This document shows, piece after piece, positions 9,426-21,249 of a stretch of DNA of 64,000 bases (the first letter of the stretch is position 1; each line of letters begins with the position of its first letter). The position numbers and the translations under genes are program-made. The DNA comes from Gordonia gummivorans. GTDB taxonomy: Bacteria; Actinomycetota; Actinomycetes; Mycobacteriales; Mycobacteriaceae. The notes below the pieces were generated by a model that was not told the origin of the DNA, ran no database searches, and saw only the letters and a list, made by a program, of their open reading frames with translations. The DNA lies in the NCBI RefSeq assembly GCF_022513585.1, contig NZ_JAKWBF010000001.1:124001-188000 (forward strand). The letters run 5' to 3'.

Positions 9426-9617
9426 CTGCCTGAGGTGCGACGAGCGCACAGCCGCCTACCGCTGCGTGAGGTGCGACAAGCGCACAGCCGCCTACCGCTG
9501 CCTGAGGTGCGACAAGCGCACAGCCGCCTACCGCTGCCTGAGGTGCGACAAGCGCACAGCCGCTTACCGCTGCCTGAGGTGCGACGAGCGCTAGCGAGGA
9601 GCCTCGAAGGCCTGGTG
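9426..9617. repeat. 36-bp tandem repeats ending in a dispersed palindromic element
   Basis: Four full 36-bp units start at 9426, 9462, 9498 and 9534 and differ at only a few positions. Each starts CTGCCTGAGGTGCGAC (CTGCG in the second). A fifth unit (9570) is cut after 22 bases by a terminal element with the palindrome CGCTAGCG, followed by GAGGAGCCTCGAAGG. The 48 bases 9570-9617 are identical to 51959-52006. Both copies sit between convergent genes, which suggests a repetitive extragenic palindrome with a terminator-like role. The units have no spacers, so this is not CRISPR. The period is a multiple of three, so open reading frames run through it by chance. Confidence 0.85.
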
Positions 9618-10709
9618 ACCGTCGCTACCTGGCCGCGAATCGAGTTCCCGCAGGAACTCGTCGATCCGCGGCCAGGTGTGTGCGACAGCGTCGGACCCGG
9701 CGATCAAGCCGAGGTGACTCGACTCGACCGTCGTGAACTCGACGTGCTGCGCACCGTCGAACAGCTCGACGCCGTGATGCGCGGCCTCCCAACTGACGAT
9801 CGCGTCGCGGTGACTGCCGAAGAGGGCGATGGGCTGGGTGATCGACGAGAGTTCCAGCACCCGGTCGCCGAAATGCAATGTACCGCCGGCAAGTTCGGCA
9901 CGATAGACGAAGTTCTCCCACATCTCCTCGGACACCTTGCCCGGATATCCGGGCATCGTGGCCTGAAACCGATCGATGGCCTGCATTCTCGCGAGCGCGT
10001 CGGGATTGTCGGCGTTGCTCATGATGTAGCCCGGCTTCTTCAGTTCGCGCTGCCATGCGGTTGCGCGATACACCGTGCGCACCACTGGCGCCGGGATACC
10101 ACCGAGCGCGCGCAAGACCACCGTGATCGCCTTGCCATTCGTCGGCCGCGTGAGTGCTCTGCCCAGCCGGTACATGGCAACCGGCGCGTAGTCGAGCGGC
10201 GTGCCGACGGCCGTCATCGACCTCACCGGGAGCCCCGGGTCTGCGGCCAGGGTGAGGAACCCCAGGGTGCCGCCGATGCTCCACGCCACCAGGTCGACCA
10301 TCTCGGCACCGCTGTCGCCGATCACTCGTCGAATCGCTTCCGGAACGATGTCGGCGAAGAAACCGGCGAACCCGAGATCGCGGTCCGTGCGATCCATGTC
10401 CCCGAAGTCGACGAGGTAGACGGTCCGCCCGGTCGAAGTCAGGAACTCGATGAACGAGAGGCCGGGGGCGAGGTCGTAGCAACTCGACGACACCGCGAGC
10501 GGCGGGATCAGGAGCACCGGCGGAGCATCGATCCGCGTGCCCGTCGGGTCGTAGCGCTTGAGCAGCCGGTGACGACCGTCGGCGACCACCACGTGCGGCG
10601 TCGCGAATGGTTCGCCGACCTGTTCACCCCGAAACACGCGATACAGCGTCCCAACCCCGTCAAACCTGCCCATCCGCGCCCATCCCTCCTCGTCGACCGT
10701 CCCCGACAT
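9591..10709 (-). CDS. Alpha/beta hydrolase, PHA-synthase (PhaC)-like
   Basis: A 372-residue alpha/beta hydrolase resembling class III PHA synthases. An N-terminal core strand region (PPVLLIPPLAVSSSCYDL) precedes TVYLVDFGDMDRTDRDLGF, and the nucleophile elbow reads VAWSIGGTLG. Real PHA synthases use Cys at this position and here it is Ser, so hydrolysis or acyl transfer is more likely than polymer synthesis. A candidate Asp lies in ALFGSHRDAIVSW and a His in VESSHLGLIAG. ATG at 10709 or an internal ATG at 10673 (after GAGGAGG) could start translation. The last eight codons (HQAFEAPR and stop) are made by the dispersed repeat element at 9570-9617. Confidence 0.82.
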   Translation of the reverse strand: MSGTVDEEGWARMGRFDGVGTLYRVFRGEQVGEPFATPHVVVADGRHRLLKRYDPTGTRIDAPPVLLIPPLAVSSSCYDLAPGLSFIEFLTSTGRTVYLVDFGDMDRTDRDLGFAGFFADIVPEAIRRVIGDSGAEMVDLVAWSIGGTLGFLTLAADPGLPVRSMTAVGTPLDYAPVAMYRLGRALTRPTNGKAITVVLRALGGIPAPVVRTVYRATAWQRELKKPGYIMSNADNPDALARMQAIDRFQATMPGYPGKVSEEMWENFVYRAELAGGTLHFGDRVLELSSITQPIALFGSHRDAIVSWEAAHHGVELFDGAQHVEFTTVESSHLGLIAGSDAVAHTWPRIDEFLRELDSRPGSDGHQAFEAPR

Positions 10710-10793
10710 TCAACACGGTCTCCAACCCAACTCGATTCCTGGCCACACCCTGTGTCGAATCGGGTCAACTGGGTGCTGCAGCACACAGACTCT

Positions 10794-10815
10794 CCGACAG
10801 GACACAGAGTGTCGG
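10794..10815. promoter_or_regulatory. Inverted repeat upstream of the hydrolase gene
   Basis: CCGACA (10794-10799) and TGTCGG (10810-10815) are a perfect inverted pair. An inner GACAC/GTGTC pair (10801-10813) resembles the GACAC-N-GTGTC core of the palindrome at 12238-12252, with a different centre spacing. The site may bind the same TetR, or may be a hairpin after the methyltransferase gene. Confidence 0.3.
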
Positions 10816-10842
10816 TAACACCTCCCTGGGCCGCCCTTCGCC

Positions 10843-11499
10843 TCAGAGCCGAACGCTCAACTCCATCGTGTCGGCGCCCTTGCCAGGGAAGTTGACGCCG
10901 GCATAGCCGGCCTCCGGGTCCCGAACCCGCGCCAGGTACGGCGCGACCCCCTCGCGTTCGGTGTTGTCGGCGAGAATGAGCGTCCCTGACGGCAGCCGGT
11001 CCTCGAGCAGCTCGAGCACCGGAAGATACATGTCCTTCCAGCCGTCGAGAAAGAGGAAGCCCACCGGTCCGTCGAGGTCGGCGAGGGTGGTGAGCGCGTC
11101 GCCGGCGTGGATGGTGATCACATCGTCCAAGCCCACTCGAGAAAACGTGTCGGCCGCGGCAGCGAGTTTCTTGGCGCTCATCTCGGTTGTGTGGACCTGG
11201 CCGTGGCCGTTGTCGCGGACCGCGGCGGCCAGATGCAGCGTCGAGATTCCGTACGACATCCCGAATTCGACGACGACGTCCGGCCGAGTGGCCCGGACCA
11301 GCGAGTACATCAGCTGTCCGGCCATCGGACTCACCGGCATGTACGCGTCGCTCGCCGCGTCGGCCCGTTCCTGCGCGGTTGCGTCGTCGGACAATCGCGG
11401 ACGTCCGCCGCCTGCCGCCCGGTCGAATTGCGCTCGGGCGTCGTCGTACATCGCGGCGATGGTCGACGCGACGGGGTCGGTGTGCAGTGTGGAGGTCAT
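10843..11499 (-). CDS. Class I SAM-dependent O-methyltransferase
   Basis: A 218-residue cytosolic methyltransferase. The SAM-binding motif I is VVVEFGMSYGISTLHLAAA. The acidic residue after strand 2 is in VHTTEMSAKKL, and FLFLDGWKDMYLPVLELLEDRL matches motif IV of the cation-dependent O-methyltransferase (caffeoyl-CoA OMT-like) group. The acceptor is unknown. It lies between a TetR gene and the PhaC-like hydrolase on the same strand, with gaps of 45 and 133 bases, and faces the FAD monooxygenase across the TetR gene. This suggests a small regulated catabolic or modification unit. Confidence 0.88.
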   Translation of the reverse strand: MTSTLHTDPVASTIAAMYDDARAQFDRAAGGGRPRLSDDATAQERADAASDAYMPVSPMAGQLMYSLVRATRPDVVVEFGMSYGISTLHLAAAVRDNGHGQVHTTEMSAKKLAAAADTFSRVGLDDVITIHAGDALTTLADLDGPVGFLFLDGWKDMYLPVLELLEDRLPSGTLILADNTEREGVAPYLARVRDPEAGYAGVNFPGKGADTMELSVRL

Positions 11500-11544
11500 G
11501 GGCCCAACGTATCCATCGATGCTGGACGTCGGCTGTGAGTCGGA

Positions 11545-12183
11545 TCAGCGGGGACCGCCGGTGATGGTGAGCCAGATCGTGCGCGACAGTGCCGCAACCA
11601 ACCGTTCGTCCGCATCCGGCGTGTCGTCGTCGGGATGCAGGACGTGCTGGGTCACCGACCGTTCGACCATCCAGGTCACCGCCGCCACCGACTCCCTGGT
11701 CACGCTTGCGTCCACCCGGCCGTCGGCACGCCAGCGGTCGACCTGTCCCGACGCGGCGGCAATGAACGACTCGATGCGACCGAACCAGAAGTCCGCGACC
11801 CGGGCGTCGTAGGCAGCGACCTCGCTCAGCGCGCGCATGAGCGACCAGTGTTTCCGGAACTCCGACACCATCATTCGGATTGCCGCCGCGACGCCGTCGA
11901 CCCCGCGGCCCAGGGAGCCGTCGTCGGCAAACCAGCGTGCGGGTCCGGCGAAGAACTCCTGGGAGGCCACGTCGGCCACCTGGATGAGGACCTCACTCTT
12001 GTTCGGAAAGTACTGGTAAAACGCCGGACGCGACATTCCCGAACTCTCCGCGATCCGTTGCACCGGGATCTCGGTGAATCGTTCGCCGTCGGCCAGCAGT
12101 TGTTCTACCGCGGTGAGCACCCGTTCGGTGACCTCGCCGCGACGTTGACTCGCATTCGACGCGGGCCTGGTCACCGATCCCAT
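11545..12183 (-). CDS. TetR-family regulator
   Basis: A 212-residue TetR repressor. The DNA-binding helix pair is in IPVQRIAESSGMSRPAFYQY, followed by FPNKSEVLIQVADVASQ. The C-terminal effector domain is hydrophobic and helical (VAAVTWMVERSVTQHVLH), in the style of EthR-like mycobacterial regulators. ATG at 12183 is favoured over the upstream ATG at 12228 because it removes an unlikely 15-residue extension and frees the promoter region. It is divergent from the FAD monooxygenase at 12288; the perfect palindrome at 12238-12252 is the probable operator. Confidence 0.88.
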   Translation of the reverse strand: MGSVTRPASNASQRRGEVTERVLTAVEQLLADGERFTEIPVQRIAESSGMSRPAFYQYFPNKSEVLIQVADVASQEFFAGPARWFADDGSLGRGVDGVAAAIRMMVSEFRKHWSLMRALSEVAAYDARVADFWFGRIESFIAAASGQVDRWRADGRVDASVTRESVAAVTWMVERSVTQHVLHPDDDTPDADERLVAALSRTIWLTITGGPR

Positions 12184-12204
12184 GGCCAGGATGCTACGCC
12201 ACCC

Positions 12205-12234
12205 TTGACACCCTCTGTGCGCAGGCAATACGGT
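12205..12234 (+). promoter_or_regulatory. Sigma-70-type promoter for the FAD monooxygenase
   Basis: A consensus -35 TTGACA (12205-12210) is followed after 18 bases by TACGGT (12229-12234), which fits TAnnnT. The palindromic operator begins four bases downstream, at the expected transcription start. Confidence 0.5.
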
Positions 12235-12237
12235 CTC

Positions 12238-12252
12238 CTGACACTGTGTCAG
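12238..12252. promoter_or_regulatory. Perfect 15-bp palindrome, likely TetR operator
   Basis: CTGACAC-T-GTGTCAG is a perfect palindrome positioned over the predicted start of transcription of the monooxygenase gene. It also contains the GTG at 12246 that would be the farthest upstream start codon, which argues that the real translation start is the ATG at 12288. Confidence 0.6.
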
Positions 12253-12287
12253 ACAATGTGTCCAAGAAGAATGGGCGGGAGTCGGTG

Positions 12288-13694
12288 ATGAACGCTGCGG
12301 GGAGCGGATCGGGTGTCGAGGAGCAGGATGGCGTTCCGTCGGGTGACAGCGAGTATTTCGATGCGGTCATTGTGGGAGCGCGTTGCGCGGGCGCGGCAAC
12401 CGCGATCGCACTCGCGCAGCGCGGCCTGAACGTCCTCGCCATCGATTCGGCCCGCTTCCCGTCCGACACCCTCTCCACACATCTGTTGTGGCCGTCGACG
12501 ATGGCCGAGATCCACGCCCTCGGCGCGCTTGGCGCTGTGGAGGCAATCGGCGCGCCACGCATGCCGATCGCCGAGGCAATACTCGACGAGATAGGCTGGC
12601 GCACTCCATATTCCGCGGTATCCGGGATCGACTACGGGATGTGCGTCCGACGCACCCACCTCGACGACGCACTGGTCCGTACCGCCAAGACCGCGGGCGC
12701 CGAGATTCGTGAACAGTGCACCGCCACCAAGGTGATCTGGGACGGCGGGCGTGCCGCCGGAATCGAATACTCCGACGCCGATGAGCGCCGTCACGTGGTG
12801 CGCGCGCCGATCGTGATCGGCGCCGACGGTCGCAAGAGCTTTGTCGCCGAACAAGTGGGCGCACGCACACCGATCATCAGCGCACCGAGCGGCCGTGCCT
12901 GCTACTTCGCCTACTGGAAGGATGATCGAGACGACCTGCGCCACATCGCATCCCAGTGGCGGGTCGAGGGTCTCCTGGGCACCGCGTTCCCGTGCGACGG
13001 CGGCGAACTGCTGTGCCTGCTGCAACCGCCCATCGATCTCATCCCCCAGTTCCGCGGACGCAAGGTGACCGATGCCTACCTGCAGGGCATCCAGAATCTG
13101 CCCGGCCTGGCAAAGCGCCTCGAAGGTTGCGAGTTGGCCTCGAGGGTGCGTGCCTGCACGGGGATCGAATCGTACTTCCGGACGTCAAGCGGGCCAGGCT
13201 GGGTGCTTCCCGGCGACGCCGGGCACTTCAAGGATCCGGTCACCGCGCAGGGAATTCGCGACGCCTACCGCTACGGGCGACTGCTCGGCGAATACCTCGC
13301 GCCCGTCCTGGGTACCCGCGCCGGGCACGCCGGCCCACCCGATCCGCAGACCGTCGACCGCGCCACCGCCGACTGGGCTCGGCAGCGTGAACGCGATTGC
13401 ATCGAGATCTACCAGTGGACCAATTTCCTGGCCGCGGGCCTCCCGCCGTCGCCGCTGGAGTACGAGCTCTATCACCGCGCCCGCGAACGCCCCGAATATG
13501 CTGCGGTGCTCAGCGACATCTACAACCGCGTCCAACCGCCCGCCGCGATGACGCCGCCATCCGCACTGGCGGGTACCACCGCCCGCGCGTTGCGGCGACC
13601 CGACGTCTCGGTCCTCGATGTGGCCGCCGACCTGCGGACCCAGACCGGCCGAATGGTGTCGGACTGGCGCGAGCGTCGTCGCTTCCGCGGATAG
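12288..13694 (+). CDS. FAD-dependent monooxygenase/oxidoreductase (PHBH-like fold)
   Basis: A 468-residue flavoprotein. FAD binding is shown by FDAVIVGARCAGAATAIALA near residue 25 (a GARCAGA variant of GxGxxG), by VIGADGRKSFVAE, and by the GD motif WVLPGDAGHFKDPVTAQGIR. The family covers aromatic hydroxylases and geranylgeranyl-reductase-like enzymes; the substrate is not evident. ATG at 12288 has GGGAG six bases upstream and is preferred over GTG at 12246, which lies inside the operator palindrome. The gene is divergent from the TetR at 11545-12183, its likely repressor. Confidence 0.85.
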   Translation: MNAAGSGSGVEEQDGVPSGDSEYFDAVIVGARCAGAATAIALAQRGLNVLAIDSARFPSDTLSTHLLWPSTMAEIHALGALGAVEAIGAPRMPIAEAILDEIGWRTPYSAVSGIDYGMCVRRTHLDDALVRTAKTAGAEIREQCTATKVIWDGGRAAGIEYSDADERRHVVRAPIVIGADGRKSFVAEQVGARTPIISAPSGRACYFAYWKDDRDDLRHIASQWRVEGLLGTAFPCDGGELLCLLQPPIDLIPQFRGRKVTDAYLQGIQNLPGLAKRLEGCELASRVRACTGIESYFRTSSGPGWVLPGDAGHFKDPVTAQGIRDAYRYGRLLGEYLAPVLGTRAGHAGPPDPQTVDRATADWARQRERDCIEIYQWTNFLAAGLPPSPLEYELYHRARERPEYAAVLSDIYNRVQPPAAMTPPSALAGTTARALRRPDVSVLDVAADLRTQTGRMVSDWRERRRFRG

Positions 13695-13734
13695 ACGAGT
13701 GATCCCGGTTACATCTGAGACGCAAACGCGATAG

Positions 13735-13764
13735 CGTATCTGGAACGCCATGTTTCCAGATACG
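13735..13764. promoter_or_regulatory. 11-bp-arm inverted repeat upstream of the LinD-like operon
   Basis: CGTATCTGGAA (13735-13745) and TTCCAGATACG (13754-13764) are perfect inverted arms around an eight-base spacer. The right arm abuts the ribosome binding site (GGAGGG) of the next gene. This could be a dimeric repressor operator or an mRNA hairpin that hides the ribosome binding site. No matching regulator gene is adjacent. Confidence 0.55.
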
Positions 13765-13774
13765 GAGGGTTGCG

Positions 13775-14515
13775 ATGGCCTGCTGCATCGTCGCAGCGCT
13801 GCTGATAGCCGTCTATCACCGGCTGGCACCGTGGCGGGCGCGTCGTGCGCTCAGCGACGACGGCTTTGCCCCCACCGCGAACCGGCCGGCTCCCGGCGAA
13901 GCGTCGGCGGCGTTTCTGCCACCGCGGCACCCCGATCGCACCCTTGACACCCGAACCGGGGTCGCTGCCTGGACGTTGCGTTTCGTCGCAGTCGGGCTGG
14001 GTGTCTACCTGGCCATGAGCGCACTCCTGGTGACATGCGGAATCGCCACCGGCGATGCCGCGCAGACCATCTGGCTGGTACGCACCGCAGGCGCTCTCCT
14101 CCTGGCCGCTGTCGCCATACGTGTTGCGTCGAGGCTCATGCGTCGGGGAGACGACCCCTGCACCCGGAGTCAAATCGTCGGCTGCGCCTGCGTCGGCATC
14201 GCCATCGCGAGCCTGGAGTTGATGGCGCTCGACATGCATGTCGCGTCGCTCTATCACGTACACAACGTCACCCTGCACACCGTGATGCACGTGCTGCCGC
14301 TCGCAGCCGCCTTCGTCGGCCTGCTGTTGGCGTTCCCATCGAGTGTTCGCCCCTCCTCACGTCTGGAAGATGATGACCGAATCACTGCAGAGCGCCCCGT
14401 ATCGTCCGTCCCTGCGGTTGAGCCCGGAGACGAGCGTGACGGTCACCGAGTCGACGCCCGACGAGTTGGCGTCGCAGCGCTATCTGTTCGATCTGGCGCT
14501 CCAGCCGGTCGATGA
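13775..14515 (+). CDS. Multi-helix membrane protein overlapping the LinD-like gene
   Basis: The frame encodes 246 residues with about five hydrophobic segments: near the N-terminus, about 66-86, 96-115, 130-150 and 165-183. GGAGGG lies six bases before the ATG. After about residue 190 (LLLAFP) the sequence turns hydrophilic and unnatural-looking while the LinD-like frame begins, so the last 55 or so codons may not be genuine. Either the protein ends out of frame over the next gene (translational coupling) or a frameshift has split one longer protein: a membrane domain followed by a LinD-like domain. Function is unknown; it may anchor the downstream enzyme. Confidence 0.6.
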   Translation: MACCIVAALLIAVYHRLAPWRARRALSDDGFAPTANRPAPGEASAAFLPPRHPDRTLDTRTGVAAWTLRFVAVGLGVYLAMSALLVTCGIATGDAAQTIWLVRTAGALLLAAVAIRVASRLMRRGDDPCTRSQIVGCACVGIAIASLELMALDMHVASLYHVHNVTLHTVMHVLPLAAAFVGLLLAFPSSVRPSSRLEDDDRITAERPVSSVPAVEPGDERDGHRVDARRVGVAALSVRSGAPAGR

Positions 14516-15801
14516 CTTCACCGGGTTCACCCGGCTGGAACAGATCGGCGGCAGCGCTCTCCGATATCAGCTGGCCTACGCGTCGTACGCCCTGTCCCTG
14601 GCGCAATACACCCGCACACCGGCGTTCGGCGGCTACCTCGCTGAGGCCCAGGGCAACCTCATTCGCAAGATGTGCGACAAACGCGTGTGGGGCTATTGGG
14701 CAACCGAACGTCTGGCCGGATACCTGCGGTGGAATCCCGACCCGATGGTGTTCGCGAACGTCATGTACACCGGCTTCTTCGCAGCGATGCTCGCCATGTA
14801 CGAAACCATGAACGACGACCACAGCTTTGACGCCGACGGCGCGCTCCCCCTCGTGTGGAACCGCCGCAATACGTACGACTACGGGTTCACCAAGATCGCC
14901 CGGGCCATCGAGAACAACATGCATGCCAGCCCCGACACGATGTATCCGTGCGAGCCGCACCTCATCTACCCGATGTGCAACACCATCGCGCTCGCCGGGC
15001 TGGCCGGCTACGACCGCCTCCACGACACCGACCTCACCGACAACCTGATCGACAAGACGCGAGATTCGCTGGTACACAACGGATATCTACTGGGGAACGG
15101 CAGATTCCTGTTCGGACGCGGACCGATGGGCCTGAAGATGCCGCCGATGCTGGCCAACGACGCCGTCATGGTCTACTGGCTCAACGGCATCATGCCGGAC
15201 CTCGCGGAGGAGACCTGGTCCTCGCTGCGCACTCATCGACTTCGCGTTCACGGTGACAAGGTGGAGCTCCGCATCCGACCCATCGATCGGCTCGACGTCG
15301 GCTCGTACCACCTCGGCGACGCATGGGCCTGGGTCAACGTGCTCTGCGCGGCCAGAGAAATGGGCGATGACGAAGTCGTACAAGGGGTTTCCCACCACAT
15401 TCGGATCAACACCGACGTCGACCGGTCGCCCGACGGCGCCCAGAAGCTGGAGGGCGTGTCCACCTGGGTCAATTGCGCGTACGCCTTCTCCCGGTTCGTC
15501 GGCAAGGACAGCCTGCAGGGGCTGATCAACGGACGGGTGCCCGACGCGTGGCGATCGGGACCCATGCTCACCGAGGCCGCCTACCCCGAAGTGCTTGTCG
15601 CCAAGGCGGTCAGCGACGGGACCGGACTCGACCTCGTCCTCCACCCGGGTGCCGGCGAAGTTCGCACGCCGCTGCGGATCGGCCGATTGCGCCCCCGGCA
15701 GACCTATCGGGTCGACGGCGCGGTGGAACCCAGTATCAAGGCGGACAGCGACGGAACGGCGATCATCGACGTCGACCTCGGCGGTCGGCACGAGGTGCGG
15801 G

Positions 15802-15812
<11 letters not shown>
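14370..15812 (+). CDS. Linalool dehydratase/isomerase (LinD)-like protein
   Basis: A 480-residue protein. Its YPCEPHLIYPMCN motif places Cys194 and Cys203 nine residues apart, as in the catalytic pair Cys171/Cys180 of Castellaniella LinD, which hydrates myrcene and isomerises linalool/geraniol. CDKRVWGYW and the following VMYTGF align with CKRVWGDW and IMYKGH of LinD, recalled from memory, so the catalytic His129 position appears to be Phe136. Asp48/49 may match Asp39. Substrate is therefore uncertain. Start is taken at ATG 14370; ATG 14373 and GTG 14343 are alternatives. It overlaps the preceding membrane-protein frame by 146 bases and ends 11 bases into the convergent lipase gene. Confidence 0.78.
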
Positions 15813-19055
<3,243 letters not shown>

Positions 19056-19068
19056 ACAGCAGTCGGAT

Positions 19069-21069
19069 TCACTCCTTGACCGGGTCCGAGCTACTCTCCG
19101 CGGCAGTCTTCGACGTCCACTTGTACAGCCAGGCGACCGACGCGGCGAAGACAATGACGCCCAGCGCCTCGGCCCACTTCTCGAAGCCGTCGCCCACGAC
19201 CGCGAGCACCGCGTCGTCACCGGTGGCGGCCACGATCCCGGCGAACACCACACCGAAAAGTGCCTCACCGACGATGAGGCCGGTGGCCAACAACGTTCCC
19301 ATGCGCTTCTTGTGGTCGACTGCGCCACCGCTGCGTTCGGCCCACTGGTTGTAGTAGTGGCCGATGAACGCACCGATCGGGATGACCAGGGTCACCGACA
19401 TGGGCAGATACATGCCCATCCCGACCGCTAGCGGCGGCAATCGGAATCGTGTCGCCCGGCCCAACGCCTCGTCGATGCCGATGATGATCGCGCCAAGCAG
19501 CGCTCCAAGTCCGATCAGCCACCAGTTCAGGTCGCCGCCGAGTACGCCGGTGGTCAAGCTCGACAGCAGACTCGCCTGCGGCGCGGCCAATGAGTCCGCG
19601 GTCTCGCCCGGCGCGCCCACAAACCCGAACGACGTGTACATGAGTTGCAGGATCGGGGGGATCACCGCGGCTCCGAAGGCGACGCCGATGATCAGGGCCA
19701 CCTGCTGCTTCCACGGTGTTGCTCCGACGAGTTGGCCCGTCTTGAGGTCCTGCAAGTTGTCGTTGGAGATGGTCGCCACGCCGAACACGATCGCGGCGGT
19801 GAACAGCGTGTAGGCCACCAGCGCGGCGGTGTGCGCGGCATCGGTGGAGCCGTAGACGATCTTGATCAGAATCGCCGCGATCAGCACCACCAGGATGCCG
19901 ACACCGGAGATCGGACTGTTGGACGATCCGATGAGACCGGCCATGTACCCACACACCGATGCGACCGCCAAACCGATCACGAAGATGAAGACGATACTGA
20001 GGGTGATGATCCCGGCCGCGCTGCCCTCGAGGACCGTGTCGTGCACGAAGTCCCACAACATGAAGCCGATCGGAATGAGGAGCACCAGGATGGTGGAACC
20101 GACGATGGTCATCGGCAGGTCACGCTCGGTGAGGTCGACGCTCACACCCTTCTGGCGCGACCTCGTCGACGCGAGCGCCGACTGGATACCACGGATGATC
20201 GGCATCATGATCTTGGCGAGCGTCCACAAGGCGGCGATCGCAATGGCACCGGCGCCTACGAGTCGGACGTCGCTGCCGAAGAAGGTGTTCACCTGGTCAT
20301 ACAGGCCGTCACCGTCGGGGAGGTTGCCCTGGCTCATCACTGGCAGCAACACACCGAAGGAGATGATGAGCCCGACGAGCATCGCGACACCTACCGACAC
20401 GCCCACCAGATGCCCGATACCGATGAGCGACATCAGCAGCCCGGCGTTGAAAAGCGTGCCGCCGGTGCCGATCTTGATCGCTCCATAGACCGAGTCGCTC
20501 ACCACCTTGAGCTTGGTGAGCAGCGAGAAGGCCGCCGACGCAACCGAGCCGACGACGATGATCCGCAGGCCGGCCTTGTTCTCCCGGGCCCCGCCCGACG
20601 AGTCGCCGACCTTCAGAACCTCCGCTGCCGCAACACCTTCCGGATAGGGCAGATCGGATCCGGTGACCAGGGCCCGACGCAACGGGATCGAATACATGAC
20701 GCCGAGCACGCCGCCGATCGCACACACCGACACCGTCACCCAGTACGGGAAGCCGGTCCACCAGCCCACCATCACCAGGCCGGGCAGGATGAACACGATG
20801 GCCGAAAGCGTGCCCGCGGCCGACGCGATGGTCTGCACGATGTTGTTCTCGACCACCGAGTGATCGGCGAAGTAGCGCAGGATCGCCATCGAGATGACCG
20901 CGGCCGGGATGGCGGTGGCAAACGTGAGACCGACGCGCAGGCCCAGGTAGACGTTCGCTGCGGTGAAGACCAGCGTGATGATCCCGCCGAGGATCACACC
21001 GCGCATGGTGAGTTCGCGAAGGTTCGCCTGTCCGCGGGACTCGATCGGGGTCATGCCTGATGTGGTCAT
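19069..21069 (-). CDS. OPT-family oligopeptide transporter
   Basis: A 666-residue membrane protein with about 16 hydrophobic helices, the length and layout of bacterial OPT transporters. They import peptides or metal-chelating peptides with protons. Landmarks are ELTMRGVILGGIITLVFTAA at the N-terminus, SGSDLPYPEGVAAAEVLKVG-like VTGSDLPYPEGVAAAEVL, SNSPISGVGILVVLIAA, and SNDNLQDLKTGQLVGATPWK, all typical of the family. ATG 21069 is used, with ATG 21054 possible. The neighbouring dialkylglycine decarboxylase suggests, without proof, that imported peptides may contain alpha,alpha-dialkyl residues. Confidence 0.9.
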   Translation of the reverse strand: MTTSGMTPIESRGQANLRELTMRGVILGGIITLVFTAANVYLGLRVGLTFATAIPAAVISMAILRYFADHSVVENNIVQTIASAAGTLSAIVFILPGLVMVGWWTGFPYWVTVSVCAIGGVLGVMYSIPLRRALVTGSDLPYPEGVAAAEVLKVGDSSGGARENKAGLRIIVVGSVASAAFSLLTKLKVVSDSVYGAIKIGTGGTLFNAGLLMSLIGIGHLVGVSVGVAMLVGLIISFGVLLPVMSQGNLPDGDGLYDQVNTFFGSDVRLVGAGAIAIAALWTLAKIMMPIIRGIQSALASTRSRQKGVSVDLTERDLPMTIVGSTILVLLIPIGFMLWDFVHDTVLEGSAAGIITLSIVFIFVIGLAVASVCGYMAGLIGSSNSPISGVGILVVLIAAILIKIVYGSTDAAHTAALVAYTLFTAAIVFGVATISNDNLQDLKTGQLVGATPWKQQVALIIGVAFGAAVIPPILQLMYTSFGFVGAPGETADSLAAPQASLLSSLTTGVLGGDLNWWLIGLGALLGAIIIGIDEALGRATRFRLPPLAVGMGMYLPMSVTLVIPIGAFIGHYYNQWAERSGGAVDHKKRMGTLLATGLIVGEALFGVVFAGIVAATGDDAVLAVVGDGFEKWAEALGVIVFAASVAWLYKWTSKTAAESSSDPVKE

Positions 21070-21249
21070 TCCTCGGCCCCTCACTGCGCACCGCAGAACG
21101 GAACGCGATCAGCCCGACCGCCCCCTCGACCGTGGCATGTATGGGTTGTCGACCAACTGTAAAGCCGAGATCGACCCCGCGTGCGACGTTGCGAACGTCC
21201 ACCCGGAATCTGCCCTTTTTGCCCGAATCGGGGTCCCTCCCGAGATTGA

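Noticed and set aside
9426..9569. Regular 36-bp repeats considered as a CRISPR array
   Set aside because: The units are contiguous with no spacers, and no cas genes are present.
9037..9594. Plus-strand frame ending in repeated RCDKRTAAYRCLRCDK, resembling CxxC zinc-ribbon repeats
   Set aside because: It is a readout of the 36-bp non-coding repeat (period a multiple of three), and its upstream half lies in a shifted frame inside the flavoprotein gene.
19645..21060. A 471-codon plus-strand frame
   Set aside because: Entirely antisense to the OPT transporter and composed of low-complexity His, Asp and Arg-rich sequence.
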